From: JANRKH01 sp033761815
Lineage (GTDB): Bacteria > Pseudomonadota > Alphaproteobacteria > Rickettsiales > Rickettsiaceae
Length of the DNA: 14,314 nucleotides
Reading direction: 5' to 3'
Assembly (NCBI GenBank): GCA_033761815.1
Contig: JANRMF010000110.1
Span: forward strand, 1 to 14,314
A program made the translations under genes and the position numbers. Position 1 is the stretch's first letter, and every line of letters begins with the position of its first letter. Below, piece by piece: positions 1-6,592 of this stretch. The notes below the pieces were generated by a model that saw only the letters and a list, made by a program, of their open reading frames with translations, did no database searches and was not told the DNA's origin.

Positions 1-900
1 GCAAATTTCAGTATTAGAATGACCAGCAACAACCTTATATGCCTCACTATACATTTTCTTTTCTATCAATTCTCTTGCAAAATAATTTCTAAGTGACCAC
101 CATTCCTTTGCATGCTCTTCATCCTTTGGCGCTCTGGAATAAAGCTGGACTAGTTCGCTATTAGGATCTGTTTTTTGGTGTAGTTTCAGATAAGAGTATA
201 AAAGGCCCGATATATATCTGTAGCTTCCTTTTGTCTTATGAAATTCATTCTCAGCTGACTTTCCATGTTTTATAATAGAAATCCAAGCTATAAAGGCCTC
301 TTTGTAATGCTTATCTGCAAGAAGGGGTATATAATCCCTAGCTTCATCAATCTTTTTTCTCCATAGTAGATTGCTGATTTTGTCAGCATGATCATCTTCT
401 CTTAGAATGGATTTATACTTCTCATAGAGGCTCTTAGATTGTTTTTTGGTTAGATTGCCATTAATCCAGGCATCTCGTACAATTGATTTTATGGCCTCTT
501 TATCTTTTAGTTTTTGTGATGATGCTCTGTAATATTGATAATATCCATTCGGGGTTCTTGGTTTATTGTGGCTAAACCAGCCAATTATATGAGAGGAGGG
601 GGTTTTGTCGTCAATTTTTTGCTCCATTGCATCTATTAGAGCGTTTTTTTGCGGGATGTTTGGGTTATTTAGGAGAAATTTTTTTATAGTCTCGAAGGAG
701 GATTTATTTTTTTTGTCCAGAAAGCTTTGGGCTTTTAGAAAAAGATGCAAGTTCTTGTATTTGTTACGGTCTGATAAGTGAATTGCTTTATCAAGGTTGC
801 CTGCATCATATTCTTTTGCGATTAATTCAAGGTTTGAAAAAGCATTATTTGCAAAAAAGCAAATTACAATCAGAAAAAATAGGTGTATAGTTCGGTTCAT
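1..900 (-). CDS. Soluble lytic murein transglycosylase, N-terminal part (runs off the window)
   Basis: This reading frame starts at an ATG (898-900) and stays open for 300 codons to the window edge, so the C-terminus is missing. Residues 1-22 form a signal peptide (MNRT, a hydrophobic core, then NNAFS), so the product is exported to the periplasm. The rest is all-helical and matches the superhelical U/L region of Slt-type transglycosylases. Landmarks are a helical stretch ending LLWR (about 178-181), a later AP-x-D segment followed by WW-x-x-RN (267-272), and an A-R-E-L-I...AY-K-V-V-A-G-H helix pair (275-294), all typical of alphaproteobacterial members. The catalytic domain (the Glu-Ser motif) would lie beyond base 1 and cannot be seen. 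The family cleaves the MurNAc-GlcNAc bond with formation of 1,6-anhydroMurNAc. The gene is divergent from fabD with only 26 bases between the start codons, so their promoters must overlap coding sequence. The family is well supported; the subfamily is not resolved. Confidence 0.85.
   Translation of the reverse strand, partial: MNRTIHLFFLIVICFFANNAFSNLELIAKEYDAGNLDKAIHLSDRNKYKNLHLFLKAQSFLDKKNKSSFETIKKFLLNNPNIPQKNALIDAMEQKIDDKTPSSHIIGWFSHNKPRTPNGYYQYYRASSQKLKDKEAIKSIVRDAWINGNLTKKQSKSLYEKYKSILREDDHADKISNLLWRKKIDEARDYIPLLADKHYKEAFIAWISIIKHGKSAENEFHKTKGSYRYISGLLYSYLKLHQKTDPNSELVQLYSRAPKDEEHAKEWWSLRNYFARELIEKKMYSEAYKVVAGHSNTEIC
864..891 (+). promoter_or_regulatory. Possible sigma70-like promoter for fabD
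   Basis: TTACAA (864-869), a 16-base spacer and TATAGT (886-891) lie 29 bases or so before the likely leader of fabD. They sit inside the first codons of the divergent transglycosylase gene. The -10 is good and the -35 is weak. The 26-base gap leaves no room for a promoter elsewhere. Confidence 0.25.
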
Positions 901-926
901 AAAATAAATATCCAAAATGAATAGCT

Positions 927-1865
927 ATGATTAATACATTTATCTTCCCAGGTCAAGGATCTCAACATGTTGGCATGGGCAAAGAATTATACGAAAATTT
1001 TCCGGTTGCAAGAAATACATACCTTGAGGTGGATGATGCAATTAGCCAAAAAATTTCTAAGCTAATTTTTGAAGGTCCAGACGAAGAATTAATGCAAACT
1101 GAGAATGCCCAGGTTGCAATAATGACTTGCAGCATTGCAGTTCTTAGAGTTATGGAAGAGTTAAGCGGCAAAGCATATAGGCAGTTATGCTCTCTTTCTG
1201 CTGGCCATTCCCTTGGGCAATATACTGCTATGCAAGCTGGCGGGTGTTTCCCCCTTTCTGAGTGTGCTAGGGTTCTAAAAAATAGGGGCTTATTCATGAA
1301 AGAAGCTGGTCAGAGAGAGAAGGGTGCAATGGCTGCAATAATTGGCGCTAATCAAGAGGTTTATGATCAAGTAATGCTTATGGCAAAAAAAGAAGGGATT
1401 ATACAGACTGCCAATGATAATAGCGAGCTTCAGAAGGTCATTAGCGGCCAGGAAAAAGCGGTAGATTTTGCCGTAGGAAAATTTAAAGAGTTTGGCATAA
1501 AGGCCATAAAATTACGAGTTAGTAGCGCATTCCACTCTGAATTGATGTTAGGGGCTGCCCAAAAAATGGAAGAATTTCTGGAAGGTTGTGTCATCAAGGA
1601 TAGTGACGTATTCATTATTGATAATATATCGCTCAAAGAATCAAAAGATGCTGGCTTTTTGAAGGGGTCGTTAATTGCCCAAATTCCAGGGGAAGTACGC
1701 TGGCGAGAAAGCATGGGAATCATTGCTTCAAAAACTGATAGGGCGTTTGAAGTTGGTCCTGGAAAGGTTTTATCTGGGCTATTTAGGTCATCAAAATCAG
1801 ACTTTAAGACAGAGTCTATTTGCTTTATCAGTGAAATTGAAGAATTTTGCAAAAAACTTGCGTAA
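927..1865 (+). CDS. fabD: Malonyl-CoA:ACP transacylase FabD
   Basis: FabD transfers the malonyl group from CoA to acyl carrier protein, giving the extender unit of type II fatty-acid synthesis in the cytoplasm. The 312 residues match the usual family length. Visible landmarks are the N-terminal FPGQGSQ (oxyanion Gln10), the nucleophile elbow GHSLG with Ser95, Arg120 that binds the malonyl carboxylate, the NDN...VISG segment near 164-174, the catalytic FHS with His203, and Gln252 before the V-R-W-R-E-S block. All key residues seen in the E. coli enzyme have counterparts, so it should be active. The ATG at 927 is chosen because the ATG at 917 runs into a stop after four codons. No strong Shine-Dalgarno is present. 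It stands alone rather than in a fab cluster, is divergent from the transglycosylase and faces the phasin gene. Confidence 0.96.
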   Translation: MINTFIFPGQGSQHVGMGKELYENFPVARNTYLEVDDAISQKISKLIFEGPDEELMQTENAQVAIMTCSIAVLRVMEELSGKAYRQLCSLSAGHSLGQYTAMQAGGCFPLSECARVLKNRGLFMKEAGQREKGAMAAIIGANQEVYDQVMLMAKKEGIIQTANDNSELQKVISGQEKAVDFAVGKFKEFGIKAIKLRVSSAFHSELMLGAAQKMEEFLEGCVIKDSDVFIIDNISLKESKDAGFLKGSLIAQIPGEVRWRESMGIIASKTDRAFEVGPGKVLSGLFRSSKSDFKTESICFISEIEEFCKKLA

Positions 1866-1902
1866 AATTTTGTAACTAATAAAAAAGGTATAGTGCTGTT
1901 TT

Positions 1903-1955
1903 TGAGACAATATTTTACGAAATACTCATTATCTTTGAGGTAATTTTGTGTCTCA
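1903..1955. repeat. Imperfect inverted repeat downstream of fabD
   Basis: TGAGACA (1903-1909) and TGTCTCA (1949-1955) are perfect 7-base inverted arms. The bases between them can extend the stem imperfectly (ACTC near 1923 against GAGGT near 1937). The right arm is followed only by a short T-run, so this is a weak candidate for fabD transcription termination or a processed 3' end. Confidence 0.35.
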
Positions 1956-1990
1956 TTTTGCATACTAAGTACCGTTTTGTTTTTCATGGG

Positions 1991-2018
1991 CCCTGATATT
2001 ATTAGAATAATAACAGGG
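1991..2018. terminator. Hairpin between convergent fabD and phasin genes
   Basis: CCCTG and CAGGG close a stem that continues, after one A-A mismatch, through TATTAT against ATAATA with a small AT loop. It sits 17 bases past the phasin stop and 125 bases past the fabD stop. Neither side has a proper U-tract, so it is called a likely bidirectional 3'-end structure rather than a textbook intrinsic terminator. Confidence 0.4.
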
Positions 2019-2034
2019 ATCCAAAAAAATTCAT

Positions 2035-2415
2035 TTATGCTTTAGCGGTTTTTTTCGCTGCCTGATGAACTTGCTCACCAGCTCTTTTTGAAACTATATC
2101 ATAAAACTCAAGTCCAGCCTTAGAAACCATTTCAACAACTTCTTTAGAGTCAGAAATTGCATTTTTTGTCGCATGCTGAATGAAATGTTGTTGTTTATTT
2201 AGAGTTTGCTCTGGATTTTGAGCAGCAAGTAAATCCTTTGTTGCTTCAACAGCTTCTGTGATTTGCTTTTGCACGATCTCGCCAACTCTTTTAAAGATTG
2301 CTTGAGCGTTTTCTACGTTCACTTGATTTGCTTTTACTACTGTTTCGTAGTTTTTTTGCAATGTTTCGTTGAAATTAAATGCATCAGCATTAAAAATATT
2401 TTGAAAATTGTTCAT
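2035..2415 (-). CDS. Phasin family protein
   Basis: This is a 126-residue, mostly helical protein of the phasin type (the Phasin_2-like family). These small amphipathic proteins coat polyhydroxyalkanoate granules and limit their coalescence. Visible signs are an N-terminal aromatic stretch (F, F, F-N-F), two long heptad-like helices covering about 18-70 and 75-115 with regularly spaced A, V, I and L, and an Ala/Lys tail (AAKKTAKA), all usual in the family. There is no signal peptide or membrane segment. A TAGG Shine-Dalgarno lies 8 bases before the ATG. It is convergent with fabD. No PHA synthase is in the window, so granule coating is inferred from the family; some phasin-like proteins have other chaperone-type roles. 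Confidence 0.85.
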   Translation of the reverse strand: MNNFQNIFNADAFNFNETLQKNYETVVKANQVNVENAQAIFKRVGEIVQKQITEAVEATKDLLAAQNPEQTLNKQQHFIQHATKNAISDSKEVVEMVSKAGLEFYDIVSKRAGEQVHQAAKKTAKA

Positions 2416-2548
2416 ATTGTACCTATTATTTAGTTTAAAAAAAAGCTTTCCCCAAGCCGCATTAATAAATGGCTCATGAATCTATATTAATCCATCATAG
2501 ATTCCATACAAAGAAAAAATTAAAAATAAATTTAAAAAATAATAATAT

Positions 2549-2640
2549 GTGTGGTTATTACAACAAAAAGTTAAGTATACCATATTATCTCAATTTTTGC
2601 CCCTCAAGAATGAGAAGAATTCGAGACCGCACTTTTTTTT
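2549..2640 (+). ncRNA. Candidate small structured RNA ending in an oligo-U run
   Basis: GTGTGG (2549-2554) can pair with CCGCAC (2627-2632, one G-U), which is immediately followed by eight T (2633-2640). Inside, TCTCAATT (2588-2595) pairs with AATTcGAGA (2618-2626, one bulged C), and that encloses CTCA-AGAA-TGAG (2603-2614). The nested stems with a terminal U-run resemble a small RNA with its own terminator. No clear promoter is seen upstream, and in such AT-rich DNA chance pairing is common, so confidence is low. Confidence 0.2.
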
Positions 2641-2708
2641 ACAAAAAAGCAAAAGTTTGTAACGTGAAGTAGAGTTATACTAGTTTTAAATTTAAATTAC
2701 TTAAAACA

Positions 2709-2748
2709 TTTCAAAATACATACAACATATTTGCAACATGTTTTGAAA
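2709..2748. repeat. Inverted repeat upstream of the 94-residue gene
   Basis: TTTCAAAA (2709-2716) and TTTTGAAA (2741-2748) are perfect 8-base arms. CAT/ATG extends the stem inside after a two-base bulge, and the palindrome AACATGTT overlaps the right arm. It ends 26 bases before the -35 at 2775, a position suited to a regulator site, but no regulator can be named. Confidence 0.35.
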
Positions 2749-2774
2749 AATGGAAGATTATCACTCTATCATGT

Positions 2775-2803
2775 TTGTACTTATACTAATGTTGTGATAT
2801 AGT
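2775..2803 (+). promoter_or_regulatory. Likely promoter of the 94-residue gene
   Basis: TTGTAC (2775-2780), a 17-base spacer and TATAGT (2798-2803) precede the gene by about 46 bases. The same TTGTAC and 17-base geometry occurs before fabI (11902-11930). The -10 is one base from consensus and the -35 matches at its first three bases. Confidence 0.45.
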
Positions 2804-2849
2804 TAATTATGGTAAAAGTAATATGCGTACTTAGAGTAAGGATAATTGA

Positions 2850-3134
2850 ATGAAGGATAAAAGTCTGAAAAACAAAAGCAGGACCAAGAAAATAAATAAC
2901 TTGGTTGAGCTAAAATTCAAAGACCGAAACACTAAAAGTGTATTAGATGGTTCTGCGCCAAATTCTAATCGTATTAGCCAGTATCTTGGCAACATGTTCC
3001 TAATGTCCGCTCTGGAGACTTCTCTTGTTAATGTTGCTCAGGAATTATATACTAAAGAAGTTAGTTTTCTATCTTCAGATCAGCAAAAGAATCTTTTACC
3101 CGATGAACTTACTGAGCTATTGCTTTCTCAATAG
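2850..3134 (+). CDS. Small hypothetical protein of 94 residues, not recognised
   Basis: I recognise no family. The first 30 or so residues are strongly basic (repeated K, R and N) and probably disordered. From about residue 45 the sequence turns into amphipathic helix (I-S-Q-Y-L-G-N-M-F-L-M-S-A-L), and the C-terminus is acidic and Leu-rich (P-D-E-L-T-E-L-L-L-S-Q). There is no signal peptide, membrane span or Cys pair. Coding status is supported by an AGGA ribosome binding site about 7 bases before the ATG, a promoter-like pair at 2775-2803, and codon use like that of neighbouring genes. The gene is alone, facing the minus-strand protease gene that ends 116 bases further on. A DNA- or RNA-binding basic head with a helical oligomerisation tail is one reading, but it is speculative. 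Confidence 0.6.
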   Translation: MKDKSLKNKSRTKKINNLVELKFKDRNTKSVLDGSAPNSNRISQYLGNMFLMSALETSLVNVAQELYTKEVSFLSSDQQKNLLPDELTELLLSQ

Positions 3135-3250
3135 CGCTCATCGACTTACACCTTGATTTCTTTTGTTAATTACAGAACTAGGCAAAAATCTAGCTTTATC
3201 TTGACTTTTTTACCTTAATATATTATTACACAATTTTTAAGTATAAAGCA

Positions 3251-4270
3251 TTAATTATGATACATCCCCCTTAAGTGATTCATGTGCTTATATCTGAGTT
3301 CTTGATCTGAGGCAAATCGCGGAAGAATTCCCTTAATTTTATTAGCGCTCATCTTCATTATGTCTTTAGCTGCTCCTGCAAGAATTATAAGGTTTTCCGT
3401 GGTAAATGCACCGCAAGATGGCTGAATCTGCTGCTTATTACAAAGATCAATAAACTCTAAAGGAGAGTTATCGCAATAAGCAATTCCTTGCCTAATAGCC
3501 TGTACTATTGTTCCATCAAGTCCAGCTCCGTCCGAGTCGTTATATATAACTCTGATCTTACCTTCTTCTTTGTGAATAAAAAGAGCGGTCCAGTGCCCAC
3601 CAGTATTGGCAGGAGTCATTATAGATCCTGTAGATTTTCTTAACAAAAAGGTCAAAAAAGCTTCTTGAACGAAATATGTGATATCACTAATATTTTCATT
3701 TGATACATTAAGCTTCAAATCCCCTGTTACAAAAATCTTAGGATTTGTTCTGAATATCTCAGATGTGCGAATTATTGTCGCTATATCATTGCTTTCGTAT
3801 TGATAATCATGATGCGTAAGACCTTCGTTTAACTCATAAGCTTCTGCGTAAATTTGAAAAATTTCTTGCTTTTCGGCAAGGATTGCAAAATCGCTATCTT
3901 GAGCAAAATTTCTTAGATAATTATCATTTGCCTGAGCATCAAATTCCTTAAGATTCGCGCTCGCAAGGGCGGACTCGCGGTCTATATTAACTCTTTTTTT
4001 AAACTCTGAGGAGATTTTTTGGTTATGATCATCTAAAATACTATTTATTAAAAAATCTTTTGTAAATATATACCCAATTAGTTTTTCTTTCTCAACAGAC
4101 CAGCTGATCGGTTTTTCGGCTATATATTGCACAGCAAAATCCCTAAATTCGTATAAAGACAAGTTTCTTTGCATATACTGTTCATCTAAAATCTCAAGGG
4201 TAACCCCTGTTACTAATAAATTAACCTCCAAAATTCCCTGAGGTTCTTGCATTGTATTTTCTTGTTCCAT
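3251..4270 (-). CDS. CE-clan (Ulp1/C48-like) cysteine protease, candidate secreted deubiquitinase or deSUMOylase effector
   Basis: The 339-residue product (from the ATG at 4270) has an N-terminal helical region of unknown role and a C-terminal protease domain of about 170-310. The domain shows the ordered Ulp1-type active site: GGHWTAL with His226, IYNDSDG with Asp245, then a Gln at 280 six residues before the nucleophile in PSCGAF (Cys286). The His-to-Asp distance of 19 compares with 17 in yeast Ulp1, and the Gln-x5-Cys spacing is identical. Enzymes of this clan remove ubiquitin, SUMO or NEDD8 from host proteins; bacteria lack those substrates, so a host-directed role is inferred. There is no signal peptide. 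The C-terminus is rich in K, R and H, as is common for type IV secretion substrates. An upstream ATG at 4312 is in frame but lies between the -35 and -10 elements and has no ribosome binding site. The ATG at 4270 has AGG five bases upstream. The gene is divergent from the 664-residue gene. Confidence 0.8.
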   Translation of the reverse strand: MEQENTMQEPQGILEVNLLVTGVTLEILDEQYMQRNLSLYEFRDFAVQYIAEKPISWSVEKEKLIGYIFTKDFLINSILDDHNQKISSEFKKRVNIDRESALASANLKEFDAQANDNYLRNFAQDSDFAILAEKQEIFQIYAEAYELNEGLTHHDYQYESNDIATIIRTSEIFRTNPKIFVTGDLKLNVSNENISDITYFVQEAFLTFLLRKSTGSIMTPANTGGHWTALFIHKEEGKIRVIYNDSDGAGLDGTIVQAIRQGIAYCDNSPLEFIDLCNKQQIQPSCGAFTTENLIILAGAAKDIMKMSANKIKGILPRFASDQELRYKHMNHLRGMYHN

Positions 4271-4298
4271 ATAAACCTGCATAAAAGTTAGTGATGTC

Positions 4299-4328
4299 AT
4301 ACTACAAAACATTTGACTAAATAGTCAA
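4299..4328 (-). promoter_or_regulatory. Promoter of the protease gene
   Basis: On the minus strand, TTGACT (4323-4328), an 18-base spacer and TAGTAT (4299-4304) place a transcription start near 4292, about 22 bases before the ATG at 4270. The -35 is one base from consensus and the -10 matches at four of six. This argues against translation from 4312. Confidence 0.45.
4313..4328. promoter_or_regulatory. Perfect 16-base palindrome, putative operator
   Basis: TTGACTA-AA-TAGTCAA is an uninterrupted inverted repeat with 7-base arms. It covers the -35 element of the protease promoter and lies in the 204-base divergent spacer shared with the 664-residue gene. A dimeric repressor bound here would block polymerase. 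The regulator is unknown; the XRE protein at 9755-10186 is only one possibility. Confidence 0.45.
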
Positions 4329-4413
4329 TAGATCTTTGATGTAAAAAATAAATAAATGTGATAAATATTCATACTTATACAAAAATTATTTATTTTATAA
4401 TTATTTATTACTA

Positions 4414-4443
4414 TATCAATAATATATTGTATGATATTATAAT
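4414..4443 (+). promoter_or_regulatory. Possible promoter of the 664-residue gene
   Basis: A consensus TATAAT (4438-4443) lies 31 bases before the start codon. The best -35 at 18-base spacing is the poor TATCAA (4414-4419). The surrounding 100 bases are almost pure A and T, so the -10 could be accidental. Confidence 0.35.
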
Positions 4444-4474
4444 ACATGTAAAAAATTGTTAAAACGGAGGGTTT

Positions 4475-6469
4475 ATGTCTAAAGAAGACGAGCAATCTAA
4501 GTCAAATATCTCAAGCGAAAAAATCAAGAACACTATAGGATATTTGGGGTTTTTAATGGATAGTTTTCAATATGTTTCTCTCTCTGAGATAACTGACGAT
4601 AAGTTTGAAACAATCAAGATAAGTGTTAGCACTTTTGCTGCGGGATTTGCAGCTTTATTTACAAGCCCCGCCCTTGCGGTTGTCATTCCTGCTATGTTAG
4701 ACAAAGATCAGAGAAAAGATTTAATAGAAAGCCCTGAAATGTGGGAATTAATGCTTTCTAAATCAGGCAATATGGCTACTTTTTTGAAAAATAACGCTGA
4801 GTTTGTTTCGGCGGTAGCATCAAGAGGAGTGACAAAGTCTGGTGATGATCAATCCGTTAGATCTATAACGCAAGATGTGATACAAAATGATTTAGTTCCG
4901 CTACTAAAGAGCCTTCCAAAGACCAGACCTGCTGATGTAAAAGAAGTATCTGCGCTAATTGCCGGAGTGGTAAAATACTCATCTAGCACTGAGATTAAGA
5001 CAGAAAAGCAAGTTGCAGAAAAAATAGGATTGGTAGCCAAAAACCCATCATTTAAAAAAGTTTTTTTAACGGACGAGAATATTCAGCATTTTGCAAATAT
5101 AGTTCTTAGCTCAGCAAATATTGCATCCAAAGCTAGGGAGGGGCGTGAGGGTGAAAAATCAGAGATAAAGCAGGGTGATAGAGCTATTGAGATATTATCA
5201 AATCCTGAAAATTCCGCAGGGTCTAAATCTTTGATAGAATCATCTTTAAAGGTCATAAGAGAGGATGACACTCTAACAGATGCAGTGATTGACCTTGCAA
5301 CATCCGATCATGCTAGGCGATTACTGCAACCATCAAAGAGAAAAAAGGCCTTGCAAGATTCTGATGATGATATAAACCCCAGCAAAGAAGCAGATCTTAT
5401 AAAATCTGATGTTACTAAACTACTTTCTGATGTAAAAGAAATTGCAAACAAGGAGTCTATAAAGGCAAACATCACATCTAAACCAGAAGAGCTAAGGATA
5501 TTATCTGAAATTACCTCCGCTGAAACTCTAACTTTTGTAAAATCTAAAGGCTTAGCAGACATTCCAAAAGATATGACTGAAACTATCGAAAAAGCTGGAG
5601 CAAAGTCAATTAGTGCAGTTGCCAGAAATCCCGAATCCCTTGAATATGCAAAAAAAATTGCCAACCATCATACAACCAAACGCAAGATAAAATCTGGAGG
5701 GCATCTTGTAGAGTCTTTAATCGGAGACGAAGGAAAGCTATTAATTCGAGATCTTGCTGATGATCCAAAGCTAGTATCTTTTGCTGCGGATAAACTAAAT
5801 GGAGTAATACCAGTGGATTTTTTTCGCAAAATGAAGATAGTGAATTTAAAGACTTTGAACGGGGAAAAAGTTGAGGAGGCATTTAACTACTTCAAGGCCA
5901 ATGAGAGATCGATATTAGATTTCGCCGCTATCTACGATGCTTCTCAAAATCCATCCAGAGCTGCAAAAGAGATTGTAGATAGATCTCGCGAGGCTTTTGA
6001 GGCAATGACGCAAGAGGCAGAAAGAAAAGCAAAAAATACAGTAAAAGATGTGGCACGCGCTATTGATGGCGATGCAGGCAAGGCTGTTCAGGAGGTGGTG
6101 CGCAAAGTCACGGGATCTGTAGAGGATATCATTCCAAAAGAAACAGGGAGGGCAATAAAGGAAGCAACAAGGGAAATCATCAGACCAATTGAAAAGGAAG
6201 TACCTAAATTTGTTGATAGAATTGCTAAGGATGTTGCAAGAGAAGTTGTAAACCCCATAAAAGAAGGAGCTCTTAAGCCTGCTATTAGTTTTGTAGAAAG
6301 GGAGATAGCAAGGGGTGGTGCAGATATCGCAAGAGAAGCAGAGCATACTGTAAATAAGGCCATAAAAGACGTTAAAAAAGAATTGAGTCATGTTGAAAGA
6401 GAAGTTGAAAGAGGGGCAAAAAAATTAGGCAAGGACATAAAAAAACTCTTCGGAGGACGTCGTCACTAG
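4475..6469 (+). CDS. Large helical-repeat protein with a basic amphipathic C-terminus, function unknown (candidate effector)
   Basis: I do not recognise a family for this 664-residue protein. Residues 1-20 are charged. Residues 50-75 (T-F-A-A-G-F-A-A-L-F ... V-V-I-P-A-M-L) form the only hydrophobic stretch, either one membrane segment or a buried hairpin. Residues 95-490 are helical and contain a degenerate motif of the form I/L-x2-L/V-A-x2-P-x-L/F-V/L-x2-A, seen near 97-116, 184-198, 275-284, 375-396 and 420-441. Residues 495-664 are a long run of charged amphipathic helices with repeated R-E-V/A, V-x-x-V/I-x-K and E-R-E-V elements. It ends in a very basic tail (KKLGKDIKKLFGGRRH), and the region resembles apolipoprotein or LEA-like lipid-surface helices. 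The ribosome binding site GGAGG is strong, though close to the ATG. There is no classical signal peptide. The basic tail and the divergent protease partner suggest a type IV-secreted effector, by inference only. A cytoplasmic membrane-associated structural protein is an alternative. Confidence 0.75.
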   Translation: MSKEDEQSKSNISSEKIKNTIGYLGFLMDSFQYVSLSEITDDKFETIKISVSTFAAGFAALFTSPALAVVIPAMLDKDQRKDLIESPEMWELMLSKSGNMATFLKNNAEFVSAVASRGVTKSGDDQSVRSITQDVIQNDLVPLLKSLPKTRPADVKEVSALIAGVVKYSSSTEIKTEKQVAEKIGLVAKNPSFKKVFLTDENIQHFANIVLSSANIASKAREGREGEKSEIKQGDRAIEILSNPENSAGSKSLIESSLKVIREDDTLTDAVIDLATSDHARRLLQPSKRKKALQDSDDDINPSKEADLIKSDVTKLLSDVKEIANKESIKANITSKPEELRILSEITSAETLTFVKSKGLADIPKDMTETIEKAGAKSISAVARNPESLEYAKKIANHHTTKRKIKSGGHLVESLIGDEGKLLIRDLADDPKLVSFAADKLNGVIPVDFFRKMKIVNLKTLNGEKVEEAFNYFKANERSILDFAAIYDASQNPSRAAKEIVDRSREAFEAMTQEAERKAKNTVKDVARAIDGDAGKAVQEVVRKVTGSVEDIIPKETGRAIKEATREIIRPIEKEVPKFVDRIAKDVAREVVNPIKEGALKPAISFVEREIARGGADIAREAEHTVNKAIKDVKKELSHVEREVERGAKKLGKDIKKLFGGRRH

Positions 6470-6525
6470 GATCTTTGCATATTCCTATGTAATAGATGAA
6501 TTTATTTGTATTGAGCTTTATAATC

Positions 6526-6553
6526 TTGACGCCTTTATGTCCATATGTAAAAT
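6526..6553 (+). promoter_or_regulatory. Promoter for the methyltransferase-lpd run
   Basis: TTGACG (6526-6531), a 16-base spacer and TAAAAT (6548-6553) are each one base from the sigma70 consensus. The predicted start near 6560 gives a leader of about 33 bases to the ATG at 6593. This is among the best promoter matches in the window. Confidence 0.55.
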
Positions 6554-6592
6554 TAAGACACTATACAAACCCGCACTTAATTTAAAACCTAC

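Larger units (their letters stand above)
2416..2849. other. 434-base non-coding, very AT-rich region between divergent genes
   Basis: This lies between the phasin gene (leaving leftward) and the 94-residue gene (leaving rightward). Just upstream of the phasin gene, the minus strand reads GCTT-GGGGA-AAGC followed by eight T (2437-2457). This is a very short stem that could be an attenuator. A possible structured RNA ending in eight T lies at 2549-2640, an inverted repeat at 2709-2748, and a promoter at 2775-2803. The 67-codon frame at 2469-2672 has no ribosome binding site and a low-complexity composition, so I do not call it a gene. Confidence 0.6.

Noticed and set aside
1430..1987. 185-codon minus-strand frame opposite fabD
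   Set aside because: Almost wholly antisense to a clear fabD; composition is that of a shadow frame, with no family features.
2469..2672. 67-codon open frame on the plus strand, with a P-S-R-M-R-R-I-R stretch faintly like the N-terminus of porphobilinogen synthase
   Set aside because: No ribosome binding site, Lys/Asn-rich low-complexity composition from A-runs, and the resemblance is too short to support even a pseudogene.
3170..3205. CTAG...CTAG mini-hairpin after the 94-residue gene as a terminator
   Set aside because: The stem is only four or five weak pairs, and the T-runs nearby are ordinary for this AT-rich DNA.
3251..4270. YopJ-type (C55) acetyltransferase as an alternative for the protease
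   Set aside because: The motif order and the Gln six residues before Cys, with Asp rather than Glu as second triad member, fit Ulp1/C48 better; fold modelling could still revise this.
5915..6391. 158-codon minus-strand frame rich in Cys, Phe and Ser
   Set aside because: Antisense shadow of the Lys/Glu-rich C-terminus of the 664-residue protein; the Phe/Ser/Cys bias is what complementing Lys/Glu/Ala codons produces.
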